This document shows positions 17,722-27,156 of a stretch of 37,453 nucleotides of DNA, one piece after another. Positions within the stretch are counted from its first letter, which is position 1. Every line of letters begins with the position of its first letter. The notes beneath the pieces were generated by a model. The model was given only the letters and a program-made list of their open reading frames with translations, was not told the origin of the DNA and did no database searches. The stretch comes from CAZTHL01 sp964613585 (GTDB lineage: Bacteria > Pseudomonadota > Alphaproteobacteria > DSM-16000 > Inquilinaceae), in assembly GCA_964613585.1 (NCBI GenBank), contig CAZTHL010000036.1, positions 1-37,453 of the forward strand, given 5' to 3'. The translations under genes and the position numbers were made by a program.

Positions 17722-19380
17722 ATGTCCCCTCACCGCCGCACGGGAGGGCAGCACGTCGTCGACGCGCTGCTTCAGCACGGCATCGACCATGTCTTTGCCG
17801 TGCCCGGCGAAAGCTTCCTGCCCATACTCGATGCGCTGCATGACGTCTCCTCCTCGATCCGGCTGGTGATCTGCCGTCACGAAGCCGGCGCAGCCGCCAT
17901 GGCGGAGGCCTACGGCAAGCTCACCGGTCGTCCGGGCGTCTGCCTGGCGACGCGTGGGCCGGGGGCCTGCCATGCATCGGTCGGCGTTCACACGGCACGG
18001 CAGGATTCAACACCGATGCTCCTGCTGGTCGGCCAAGTCTCCCGCACGACACGTGATCGCGAGGCCTTCCAGGAGATCGATCTGAAGGCGATGTTCACGC
18101 CGGTCGCCAAGCTCGCGCTCCAGGTCGATCTGCCGGAGCGTCTCCCCGAGTACATGGCACGGGCCTGCCACGCGGCCGTGGCCGGCCGGGCCGGGCCGGT
18201 CGTCCTGGCTTTGCCGGAGGATGTGCTGGCGGCGGCTGCCGAGGCGCCGCCGGTGAGCGCGAGGGGGCCGGCGCCGCGTCCCTTCCCCGGGGCGGGCGAC
18301 CTCCAGGTCCTGGCCGATCATCTGACCGGGGCCGAACGGCCGCTCCTGCTCGTCGGCGGTGGCGGCTGGACGGCCGAAGCGGTTGCCGATATCACGGCCT
18401 GCGCGGAGCGGCAGGCGCTGCCCGTGGCGGCCAGCTTCCGTGCGCAGGATCGCTTCGACAACCGGCACGCTCATTATGTGGGCCATGTCGGCTTGGCGGT
18501 GGATCCGGGATTGGCCGACGCGGTCAGGGCATCCGATCTGCTGCTCGCGGTCGGGCCGCGTCTGGGCGACGCCACGACCGGAGGTTACTCCCTGGTCAAG
18601 GCGCCGCGTCCAGACCAGCGGCTCGTGCACGTGCTGCCGGAGGCGGAGGAACTCGGCCGGGTGTATCAGCCGGACCTGTCGATCTGCGCTGCCGCCGGGA
18701 CCTTCGCGGCGGCGTTCCGGCGGATGGCGCCGTCCGGAACTGAGCGCCGGGCCGGCTGGCTCGCCGGTCTTCGGGCAGGCTACGAGCGCTTCCGGGCCCC
18801 GCCATCGTCGGCTGCCTCGATCGATCTGGGCCACATTATCGCCCACCTCGACGCTGTGCTTCCCGAGGATGCTATCGTCGCCAACGGGGCCGGCAACTTC
18901 TCCATCTGGGTCCATCGCTTCTTCCGCTATCGCCACTTCCCCAGCCAGCTTGCCCCGACCGGCGGGGCCATGGGCTATGGCGTGCCCGCCGCCATCGCGG
19001 CCAAGCTGCTGCACCCGGAACGCACCGTGATCGTGTTCGCAGGCGACGGAGACTTCCTGATGTGCGGCCAAGAGCTGGCGACGGCATGCCAGTACCGAGC
19101 CAATATTGTCATCATCGTCGTCAATAATGGACAATACGGGACCATCCGAGCCCATCAGGCCCGGTGTTATCCGGGTCGACCGATCGGGACGAGCCTGTTG
19201 AACCCCGATTTCGCGGCCTATGCGGCCGCCTTCGGCGCCTACGGCGAGGTCGTCGACAGAACCATTGACTTCACAGCTGCCTTCGCTCGCGCGTGTCAGG
19301 CCGGGACGCCCGCGCTGCTTGAAGTGAAGCTTGAGCCGAGCCTGCTGACGCCGGACCGGCGATTGAACGAAGACGAATAA
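17722..19380 (+). CDS. Thiamine diphosphate-dependent enzyme (acetolactate synthase-like)
   Basis: This 552-residue protein has the three-domain layout of the acetolactate synthase/benzoylformate decarboxylase family. The N-terminal PYR domain carries the catalytic glutamate E54 in CRHEAGAAAMAEAYG. A central Rossmann-like domain follows. The C-terminal PP domain has the ThDP/Mg motif running from GDGDF at 441-445 to NN at 468-469. The reaction could be decarboxylation or carboligation of a 2-oxo acid. There is no small regulatory subunit (ilvH) next to it, so it is probably not the biosynthetic acetolactate synthase. It is a single-gene unit followed by an intrinsic terminator. Confidence 0.85.
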   Translation: MSPHRRTGGQHVVDALLQHGIDHVFAVPGESFLPILDALHDVSSSIRLVICRHEAGAAAMAEAYGKLTGRPGVCLATRGPGACHASVGVHTARQDSTPMLLLVGQVSRTTRDREAFQEIDLKAMFTPVAKLALQVDLPERLPEYMARACHAAVAGRAGPVVLALPEDVLAAAAEAPPVSARGPAPRPFPGAGDLQVLADHLTGAERPLLLVGGGGWTAEAVADITACAERQALPVAASFRAQDRFDNRHAHYVGHVGLAVDPGLADAVRASDLLLAVGPRLGDATTGGYSLVKAPRPDQRLVHVLPEAEELGRVYQPDLSICAAAGTFAAAFRRMAPSGTERRAGWLAGLRAGYERFRAPPSSAASIDLGHIIAHLDAVLPEDAIVANGAGNFSIWVHRFFRYRHFPSQLAPTGGAMGYGVPAAIAAKLLHPERTVIVFAGDGDFLMCGQELATACQYRANIVIIVVNNGQYGTIRAHQARCYPGRPIGTSLLNPDFAAYAAAFGAYGEVVDRTIDFTAAFARACQAGTPALLEVKLEPSLLTPDRRLNEDE

Positions 19381-19471
19381 TGTGCTTCTGGCCGGAGGAG
19401 GTCACAGACTTATCACCCCGTTCGTGACATCGATTGACCAGAGTGAAAGCCCAACTCAAGAGGCGACTTCC

Positions 19472-19506
19472 GGCGGTACCCCGCGTCTCGGTGCCGCCAT
19501 TTTTTT
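19472..19506 (+). terminator. Intrinsic terminator after the ThDP enzyme gene
   Basis: The arms GGCGGTACC (19472-19480) and GGTGCCGCC (19490-19498) form a 9-bp stem with one G-T wobble and a 9-base loop. A T-run follows at 19500-19506. It lies 92 bases after the upstream stop and just touches the 3' end of the convergent phosphatase gene. Confidence 0.85.
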
Positions 19507-20251
19507 ATTTGCACACCGACCCGGGCCCGTTCTTCCCGGACAGCGCGCGCACTGCTACCAGCGTTACGTTGTCGATCGCCCCGCGCTCAAGGCAAAGGTC
19601 CATCAGCTCGCGGACGCTGACAGCCATCTCCGCGCGGTCCAGGCAGGCGGCGATCTCCGGCTCCGCCACCATGCGGAACAGACCGTCGGTACAGAGCAGA
19701 AGCCGGTCCTCCGGCTCGATCGCGTCGTCGCGGCTCTCCAGGACGAGGGTCTCATGGGCGCCGACGGCTCGCGTGACGATGTTGGCCTGAGGATGATGCT
19801 CCGCGTCCCGCTCCGGCAGCATGGCTGCGTCGACCAGTTCCTGGACATAGCTGTGATCGTGGCTCAGGCGATCGAGCCGGCCGCGTCGAAGCCGGTATAG
19901 CCGACTGTCTCCCGCCCAGATGCATCGGCTGTGATCGTCCACGGCGAGGAGAACCAGGATCGTTGTTGCGACGATGGCGCCCGGGCCATGCTTGTGGCCT
20001 TCCCGGCTCAGCCTTTGCTGGCTGGCATGCAGTGCCTCCTCAACGGCGCGTGAGCGTTCATCAAGAGAGCGGCCGAGCACCGCTGCGCCCAGAGCCTCGA
20101 CCACAACGCGGCTCGCCAGATCACCCATCAGGCCGCCGCCCATGCCGTCGGCCACGGCCCAGAGCTGGCGGTCGGGTCGATCGAGAAAGGCGTCCTCGTT
20201 CACGGCGCGCACGCAGCCGACATCCGAGGCCGCGGCGGAACGGAAGATCAT
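19505..20251 (-). CDS. PP2C-family serine/threonine protein phosphatase
   Basis: This is a 248-residue single-domain metal-dependent phosphatase that removes phosphate from Ser/Thr. The signature motifs are all present: VRAVNEDAF (14-22), ADGMGGG (34-40), AGDSRLYR (113-120), CTDGL (187-191) and IDNVTLV (226-232). The metal-binding aspartates D35, D189 and D227 are intact. It resembles the small Stp1/PppA-type phosphatases that counteract Hanks-type kinases, including those of type VI secretion. No kinase or secretion gene is visible nearby. The start is the ATG at 20251, with a GGAGG site six bases upstream that is itself inside a short inverted repeat. The gene is divergent from the degenerate GGDEF-EAL-like protein. 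Confidence 0.9.
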   Translation of the reverse strand: MIFRSAAASDVGCVRAVNEDAFLDRPDRQLWAVADGMGGGLMGDLASRVVVEALGAAVLGRSLDERSRAVEEALHASQQRLSREGHKHGPGAIVATTILVLLAVDDHSRCIWAGDSRLYRLRRGRLDRLSHDHSYVQELVDAAMLPERDAEHHPQANIVTRAVGAHETLVLESRDDAIEPEDRLLLCTDGLFRMVAEPEIAACLDRAEMAVSVRELMDLCLERGAIDNVTLVAVRALSGKNGPGSVCK

Positions 20252-20257
20252 GGCATG

Positions 20258-20271
20258 CCTCCATTTGGAGG
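20258..20271. repeat. Inverted repeat holding the phosphatase ribosome-binding site
   Basis: CCTCCA (20258-20263) and TGGAGG (20266-20271) form a perfect 6-bp inverted repeat around two T. On the minus strand the GGAGG next to the phosphatase start is one arm. The repeat could be an operator half-site pair in the divergent intergenic region. As RNA it could also partly hide the ribosome-binding site, although the 2-base loop makes a real hairpin strained. Confidence 0.4.
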
Positions 20272-20388
20272 TGATGTGGGCGAAGCCTGCCGTTGGCTCA
20301 TATTCGGTCGTTCTTCATGGGTATCCGGCATGCTGGAGAGCCGATCCCGGTCCGGCGCCGGCATCGTCATCAGATCCGGATCCTCAGT

Positions 20389-21906
20389 ATGCGCTTCTTC
20401 AAGCGGCTGATCACGGTGGACGTGCCACAGCGCACGGAAGGCTCGTCCTTTCGAGCCTCCGGGCTTCCGGACATGGACTTCTCCTTCCTGACCCTCAAGG
20501 ACCTGGTTCAGGAGCGCTTTATCGAGCCGGGTGAGCGGCTGCATATCCTCTCCCTCAGGCGCTTCAAGCAGGCCTTGGGCGAAGAATGGCAGCATGTGGT
20601 CAAACGGGTTCATTTGGCGGCCGAGAACACGGTGAGCCGGCATCTCGAGGCCGGCGACCGCGCCTGCGCCGAGGATGACGACACCTTCATCGTCCATTTC
20701 GACAGGCTGGCCGATGAGGATGCCGAGCGGAAGGTGCGCGAGATCGCGACGGATCTGATGCGACGCCTGATCGGTGAGCGCTTCTTGCCCGACGCGGTGC
20801 AGCTTGCCACGATCCCGGCCGAGCGGATCCTCGTCGATGGCGCCCTGGACCAGGCTGCGGTCGATGAGGCAATCCGACAGGCCAAGGACCTGCCCTGGCA
20901 CGAGCTTGTACCCGACGACAAGCGGATCGAGCCCTGGAGCAGTCTCGAGCCTCCGTCAGGCTCCGGCGGCGCCGCATCATGGCGCAGGGCCGGCGAAGGA
21001 GCACCTGCGACCCGGCCAGCGGCGCTCGAACGCCCGGGAGGGGGCGCAGAAGGTGGGCCACTTATGTCTCAAGCGTCCGATGCTCGCGGCTGCGCTCAGC
21101 CGGGATGGCAAGCCATGAGCAGCCCGTCCCGGCCAAGGTTGAACCTTGGCGCCGCTTCGGGTGATGTCGAGCACGGCTCCGCGGAGAACGCGCATCCCGA
21201 ATGGCGGCGGCTGGTGTGGCGGAGCGAGACGACGACCATCCCTCCGGTAAAGCCCGACGCGGAAGCGGGCAGCAGGTCGACACCCCTGATGTTTCTGCCG
21301 GCCTGGGACACCTTGAGCCGGCGGCGCAACGTTTTCCGCTGTGCCGAGGCCGGTGGTTGCGCGGGCCCGGCTGCCGCGCCGCGCCGCCAGACCTCACCGG
21401 AGAGCGAGCTGCTCGCCGGGGCCCTGAGGCAACTCCTGGCGAGCATCGATCGGCGCAAGCCGGTCTACTTCATCGTGCCGCTGCGCTTCTCCAGCCTTCG
21501 CTCCGGAAGCCTCCAGACAATCGAGCATGTGCTTCGGAGCTTTCCGGACGCGGCGCGCGCCCGCTGGCTTTTTCTGGAGCTGACCGGCTTCCCGAAGGCG
21601 GTCAGCATCGCGGAGCTTGATCCGCTTTGCCGAAGCCTGAAGGGGCTGTGCCGGGACCTCCTCTTTCGCGTTGACCGCAATGGCCCCGGGGCCCGGGTCA
21701 TCGCGGCCCAGGCACCGCTTGCGGTCGGGGTCGATCTAGGGTCCCCGGCCGCGCCTCTGGCTGGCCTGCTGCCGCAGTTGCGCGGCACCGCGCGAAGCTA
21801 TCTTTGGGGGGTCGACGCCGGCGATCGCCCCGGGGACGGGGCTCGGTTCGATCATTGGCTTCTGAGCGGCGCGGCCATCGGCGGACCGGTTACGGTGCCA
21901 GAATGA
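20389..21906 (+). CDS. Hypothetical protein resembling a degenerate GGDEF-EAL protein
   Basis: This 505-residue protein has no clear signal peptide or membrane helix. Residues about 50-140 follow the pattern of a diguanylate-cyclase fold: the signature site reads EDDDTF (95-100), followed by helix DAERKVREIATDLMRRLIGE. Residues about 185-265 are a low-complexity Gly/Ala/Pro-rich linker. Residues about 298-500 resemble a phosphodiesterase fold: LMFLPAWD (300-307), LFLELTGFPKA (394-404) and LLSGAAIGGP (491-500), in the places where an EAL domain has its first strand, a Glu-rich strand and the final G..IG.P. Neither a GGDEF nor an ExL catalytic motif is intact, so enzymatic activity is unlikely. 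The start is uncertain: ATG at 20389 or 20317. The fold assignment is my inference from pattern only. Confidence 0.55.
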   Translation: MRFFKRLITVDVPQRTEGSSFRASGLPDMDFSFLTLKDLVQERFIEPGERLHILSLRRFKQALGEEWQHVVKRVHLAAENTVSRHLEAGDRACAEDDDTFIVHFDRLADEDAERKVREIATDLMRRLIGERFLPDAVQLATIPAERILVDGALDQAAVDEAIRQAKDLPWHELVPDDKRIEPWSSLEPPSGSGGAASWRRAGEGAPATRPAALERPGGGAEGGPLMSQASDARGCAQPGWQAMSSPSRPRLNLGAASGDVEHGSAENAHPEWRRLVWRSETTTIPPVKPDAEAGSRSTPLMFLPAWDTLSRRRNVFRCAEAGGCAGPAAAPRRQTSPESELLAGALRQLLASIDRRKPVYFIVPLRFSSLRSGSLQTIEHVLRSFPDAARARWLFLELTGFPKAVSIAELDPLCRSLKGLCRDLLFRVDRNGPGARVIAAQAPLAVGVDLGSPAAPLAGLLPQLRGTARSYLWGVDAGDRPGDGARFDHWLLSGAAIGGPVTVPE

Positions 21907-22320
21907 ATATGGACTTGCGAGCGCCTGTCAAAGGTCCGGGTTTCCCGTGATGTCATTATTGATTGGAACAGCTGGGCAGGCTTCCTTGTGGCGACGTATA
22001 CACGGCCGTCGCCAAGTCGCCCGGACCAGCCGTGGCAGGTGGTCCCGGCACGGGCGTCGATTGGGTGGGCAAGGGCGTTGATTGGGTGGGGATGACTATC
22101 GATGAGCCGAGTGGTCAGGAACCCCCAGTCGAGCGCTCGCTGTTGGCCGTCGTGATCACTTCTTTGGCTTGGCAATGGCAAGCGCCCGCTTGCCTCGACC
22201 GCTCTACGAGCACGCTTGCCGTCCTGGCCGGTATTGCGGATGGTCGCGGCTGTTCAGAAAATATTAACCGAGCTCGACTACGCCTGCCGCGGTCAGGATT
22301 TGTCAAAGACTGAGGACGCG
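21907..22320 (+). other. Long intergenic region upstream of mucR
   Basis: This 414-base stretch has no convincing gene. It contains a 21-base direct repeat (22052-22093) and an AT-rich patch, AAAATATTAA, at 22258-22267. Either could belong to the mucR control region, since MucR/Ros proteins commonly repress their own promoters through AT-containing sites. A possible imperfect hairpin surrounds the GGACCA/TGGTCC words near 22023-22045. I could not find a well-spaced -35/-10 pair. Confidence 0.5.
22052..22093 (+). repeat. 21-base imperfect tandem repeat, two copies
   Basis: Unit 1 is 22052-22072 and unit 2 is 22073-22093. They match at 18 of 21 positions and share the core GATTGGGTGGG. The pair sits about 230 bases before the mucR start. 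It may be a regulator-binding array or simply a small duplication. Confidence 0.7.
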
Positions 22321-22758
22321 ATGAGCAAGGCCAAGCACACCAAGCTTCTGAGCATGACCGCGCAGATCGTAAGCAACTACGTTGCCAACCACAGTGTCTC
22401 ACCGGCCGACGTCCCGGCGCTTATCGAGACTGTCGGCCGCGTGCTGAGCGGCCTTTCAGAAGAGGCGAAGCCGGTCAAGGCTGCCGAGCCGCAGCAGCCT
22501 GCTGTCCCGATCCGCCGGTCCGTGCACCCCGACTACATCGTGTGCCTCGAGGACGGTCGGCGACTGAAGATGCTCAAGCGCCATCTGCGCACCGTCTACG
22601 GCATGACGCCGGACCAGTATCGCGCGAAATGGGGCCTGCCGTCCGACTACCCCATGGTCGCGCCGAACTACACGGCGGAACGCAGCCGCTTTGCCAAGCG
22701 GATCGGCCTCGGTCACGTCAACGGCGAGCCCGTCAGGCTGCAGGCCTCGGCGGAATGA
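22321..22758 (+). CDS. mucR: MucR/Ros family transcriptional regulator
   Basis: This is a 145-residue DNA-binding regulator of the alphaproteobacterial Ros/MucR family, which controls exopolysaccharide, motility, virulence or cell-cycle genes in relatives. The C-terminal zinc-finger-like domain runs from HPDYIVCLEDGRRLKMLKRH through MTPDQYRAKWGLPSDYPMVAPNY. Relative to Ros, C75 and H88 are kept, the second Cys position is D78, and the last His positions are V92/Y93. The metal site therefore looks incomplete. The N-terminal part (residues 1-45) is the oligomerisation region. I chose the ATG at 22321, preceded by TGAGGA; upstream in-frame residues are not family-like. Confidence 0.92.
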   Translation: MSKAKHTKLLSMTAQIVSNYVANHSVSPADVPALIETVGRVLSGLSEEAKPVKAAEPQQPAVPIRRSVHPDYIVCLEDGRRLKMLKRHLRTVYGMTPDQYRAKWGLPSDYPMVAPNYTAERSRFAKRIGLGHVNGEPVRLQASAE

Positions 22759-22848
22759 GCCGGAACCGCGGTCAGCCGGTGCCGGGACGGGTGAGCCGAT
22801 CCGGTTCCGGCCGGCTGCGATGGCGCTCCGGCCGCGCGTCGCGGGGAC

Positions 22849-22923
22849 TGGTGGGCGCGGTTGGGTTCGAACCAACGACCCCTGCGGTGTGAACACAGTG
22901 CTCTTCCGCTGAGCTACGCGCCC
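22849..22923 (-). tRNA. tRNA-Val (anticodon CAC)
   Basis: Read on the minus strand the sequence folds into a complete cloverleaf of 75 bases. It has a 7-bp acceptor stem GGGCGCG/CGCGCCC, a GCTC/GAGC D-stem, an anticodon stem CTGTG/CGCAG with loop TTCACAC (anticodon CAC), a GTTGG/CCAAC T-stem with loop TTCGAAC, discriminator A and an encoded CCA. It reads GUG valine codons. It lies 66 bases downstream of gph on the same strand. Confidence 0.97.
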
Positions 22924-22989
22924 GCCGGCGCCAGTATCTAGGGATCGCGCAAACCCACTGTCAAGCTGGCCCGGACGGTCGACCCGGCG

Positions 22990-23676
22990 TCATCCGTTGT
23001 CGCCCATCCCCTCGAGCGCCTTCGGAAGCTCGTCGAACGCGTCGATGATCCGGTCGACCGGAAGCTCGCTCAGGGGCACGCGCGCATATCCAAAGCTGAC
23101 ACCGACGAAGGGGACGCCTGCGGCTTGCGCCGTCATGGCGTCATTCTCGCTGTCGCCGACCATCACCGAGCGACGGGGCCGGCGGCCGAGGCGGCGGATG
23201 GTCTCGAGCAGGGGCGCCGGATCCGGCTTGCGCTCCGGCAGGCTGTCGCCCCCCAGGGCGACCGCGAAGAAGGGGGCAAGGCCGGTCGATTCAAGGGTGC
23301 CGGCGATGGCGCGGGCCGGCTTGTTGCTGCACACGCCGAGCGCGATGCCGCGATCGGCCAAGCCGGCAAGCGCCTCCGGAACGCCGGGGAAGAGCACCTC
23401 CGGGCCTGGAGGATGCTCGGCCAGCAGCTCGGCGTACCGACGCGCGAGACGGTCAAGGCCCGCGTCGTCGACGGGCAGCCCCACGGCATGGAAGGCGCGG
23501 GCGACGAGAGTCCGGCCACCGTCCCCGACGAGCCTTGTCACCGTCTCCAGGGTCAGGGCAGGGCAGCCGTGCTCGTCGAGCAGGCGGGCCAGGGTTGCCG
23601 TGATGGTCGGCGCGCTGTCGATGAGCGTGCCGTCCAGGTCGAAGATGACGGCTTCGAGGCGGGTCGACGCTGGCAT
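22990..23676 (-). CDS. gph: Phosphoglycolate phosphatase (HAD superfamily)
   Basis: This is a 228-residue haloacid-dehalogenase-type phosphatase, most similar in layout to Gph, which hydrolyses 2-phosphoglycolate formed during DNA repair or by oxygenase activity. The nucleophile motif FDLDGTLIDSAP carries D13 and D15. Motif II is CSNKP, and motifs III/IV are ERKPDPAPLL and MVGDSENDAMTA. The helical cap domain occupies about residues 20-90. The ATG at 23676 follows a GGGAG site; the frame is open far upstream, but that part is not family-like. The substrate is inferred from family, and other sugar-phosphate substrates are possible. Confidence 0.86.
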   Translation of the reverse strand: MPASTRLEAVIFDLDGTLIDSAPTITATLARLLDEHGCPALTLETVTRLVGDGGRTLVARAFHAVGLPVDDAGLDRLARRYAELLAEHPPGPEVLFPGVPEALAGLADRGIALGVCSNKPARAIAGTLESTGLAPFFAVALGGDSLPERKPDPAPLLETIRRLGRRPRRSVMVGDSENDAMTAQAAGVPFVGVSFGYARVPLSELPVDRIIDAFDELPKALEGMGDNG

Positions 23677-23905
23677 GGCGGATCTCCCGGGCGGCCGCCG
23701 TAGGGCGGCGGCGATGCGGGCTTGAGGTCGCAGAGGAGGTAATCTTTTTTTGGCGACTTCCTGGCTCAATTGCTGCCGATTTGGATGATCGTTTGGAACC
23801 GGGCGAGAGAGCCTGCCCAAGAAAATTGAACAGGATCCGGCAAATGGCAGTGCTTTACAAAGTTGACTTGGGCCGATGCAAGGCATGTGGCATGAAGGCG
23901 TCGAT

Positions 23906-25279
23906 ATGACTGAATATTGGCAGACGAAACGCTCCCTGGCCTGCCTGGTTCTGGGCGCCGGCCTGGGTACCCGCATGAGGTCCGCCTCGCCCAAGGTGCT
24001 GCATCGGGTTGCCGGTCGTCCCATGATCGGCCACGTGCTGGCCGCCGCGGCGACGCTCGAGCCGGCTCGCCTCGGCGTCGTGGTCGGCCCGGACATGGAT
24101 GCGGTGTCCCGCGCGGTCGCGCCGTGGCCGACCTTCGTGCAGGAGCGGCGGGACGGCACGGCCGACGCCGTCAAGGCGGGCCGGGCCCTGCTCGACGGCT
24201 TTCGCGGCATCGTGCTGGTGCTCTACGGCGATTCGCCGCTGATCACGGGCGAGACCTTGCGTGGACTGGCCGCCGCCCTGGCCGAGCCGGCCGGGCCGGC
24301 GATGGCGGTTCTGGGTATGCGGCCGGACGACCCGGCCCAGTACGGCCGCCTGCTGCTGGGCGCCGACGGCGGCCTCGAGGCCATCGTCGAGTTCGCGGAC
24401 GCCGATGCGCAGGCGCGTGCGATCGGCCTGTGCAACAGCGGCATCATGGCGTTCGATGCCGAGCGGATCTTCACGCTGGTCGACGCGATCGGCAATCACA
24501 ACGCCAAGGGCGAGTACTACCTGACCGACGCGGTCACCGAGGCGCGCCGCCGCGGCTGGACCTGCGCGGTGGTCGAGGCCCCGGCGGACGAGCTCATCGG
24601 CGTCAACTCCCGGGCCGAGCTGGCGGCGGTCGAGGCGGCCATGCAGCGCCGTCTGCGGGCGCAGGCCATGGCCGGCGGGGTCACCCTGACCGACCCGGGC
24701 AGCGTCTTCCTGTCGGCCGATACGCGGCTCGGACAGGACGTCGTCATCGGCCCTTCCGTCGTCATCGGCCCCGGAGTCACCATCGAGGATGAGGTCGAGA
24801 TCGCCGCCTTCAGCCATATCGAAGGCACAGCCATCCGGCGCGGCGCGCGCATCGGTCCCTTTGCCCGGCTGCGTCCCGGCGCCGAGATCGGGTCGCACGC
24901 GCACATCGGCAACTTCGTCGAGGTCAAGAACGCCACCGTCGGCGAGAACGCGAAGGCCAACCATCTGACCTATCTGGGGGACGCCCGGGTCGGCGCCGGC
25001 AGCAACATCGGCGCCGGCACCATCACCTGCAATTACGACGGCTTCCTCAAGCATCTGACCGATATCGGCTCGGACGTCTTCATCGGCTCGAACACCGCGC
25101 TGGTGGCGCCGGTCCGGGTTGGCGACCGGGCCAATGTCGGGGCCGGCAGCGTGATCACCAAGGACGTGCCCGACGAGGCCCTGGCGGTCGAGCGGTCCGA
25201 GCAGCGGGTCAAGCCGGGCTGGGCGCGGCGCTATCGTGAGCGCAAGGCGGCGGAGAAGGCCGCCAGGTCGAGGACGTAA
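23906..25279 (+). CDS. glmU: Bifunctional GlmU: GlcN-1-P acetyltransferase / GlcNAc-1-P uridylyltransferase
   Basis: This enzyme makes UDP-N-acetylglucosamine, the precursor of peptidoglycan and lipid A, from glucosamine-1-phosphate. The protein has 457 residues, close to the E. coli enzyme. The N-terminal uridylyltransferase domain shows LGAGLGTRMRSASPKVLHRVAGRPM (16-40), the QERRDGTADAV substrate loop and YGDSPL, where the usual residue after YGD is Val. The C-terminal left-handed beta-helix carries repeated hexapeptides, and the acetyltransferase site has NHLTYLGDARVG and GTITCNYDG. I chose the ATG at 23906, preceded by GAAGG; ATGs at 23876 and 23885 would add a few residues. glmS follows 14 bases later. 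Confidence 0.96.
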   Translation: MTEYWQTKRSLACLVLGAGLGTRMRSASPKVLHRVAGRPMIGHVLAAAATLEPARLGVVVGPDMDAVSRAVAPWPTFVQERRDGTADAVKAGRALLDGFRGIVLVLYGDSPLITGETLRGLAAALAEPAGPAMAVLGMRPDDPAQYGRLLLGADGGLEAIVEFADADAQARAIGLCNSGIMAFDAERIFTLVDAIGNHNAKGEYYLTDAVTEARRRGWTCAVVEAPADELIGVNSRAELAAVEAAMQRRLRAQAMAGGVTLTDPGSVFLSADTRLGQDVVIGPSVVIGPGVTIEDEVEIAAFSHIEGTAIRRGARIGPFARLRPGAEIGSHAHIGNFVEVKNATVGENAKANHLTYLGDARVGAGSNIGAGTITCNYDGFLKHLTDIGSDVFIGSNTALVAPVRVGDRANVGAGSVITKDVPDEALAVERSEQRVKPGWARRYRERKAAEKAARSRT

Positions 25280-25293
25280 AGGACGATCGGGCC

Positions 25294-27113
<1,820 letters not shown>

Positions 27114-27117
<4 letters not shown>

Positions 27118-27156
27118 CCGGTGCGCCCAGACGGTCCGGAGGCGGGAGCCGGCTAC
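27114..27156. terminator. Inverted repeat spanning both convergent stop codons
   Basis: GTAGCCGG (27114-27121) and CCGGCTAC (27149-27156) are perfect 8-base arms. A second inner pairing, CGCC (27124-27127) with GGCG (27141-27144), extends the structure. The glmS stop TAG lies in the left arm, and the apt stop TAG (read on the minus strand) lies in the right arm. No T-run follows on either side, so it may be a weak bidirectional terminator or a 3'-end-stabilising hairpin. Confidence 0.5.

Noticed and set aside
19974..20534. Plus-strand open frame crossing the phosphatase gene and its upstream region
   Set aside because: It is mostly antisense to the PP2C gene and overlaps the next gene in another frame. 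No recognisable motif.
23677..23905. Promoter for glmU at TTGACT (23863-23868)
   Set aside because: No -10-like hexamer follows at 16-18 bases, and the implied start site would lie almost on the start codon.
23677..24210. Upstream extension of the gph frame
   Set aside because: It runs through the intergenic region and into glmU on the opposite strand. The HAD motifs begin right after the ATG at 23676, which has a good ribosome-binding site.
25280..25293. glmS ribozyme
   Set aside because: The gap between glmU and glmS is only 14 bases, far too short, and this ribozyme is known mainly from Gram-positive bacteria.
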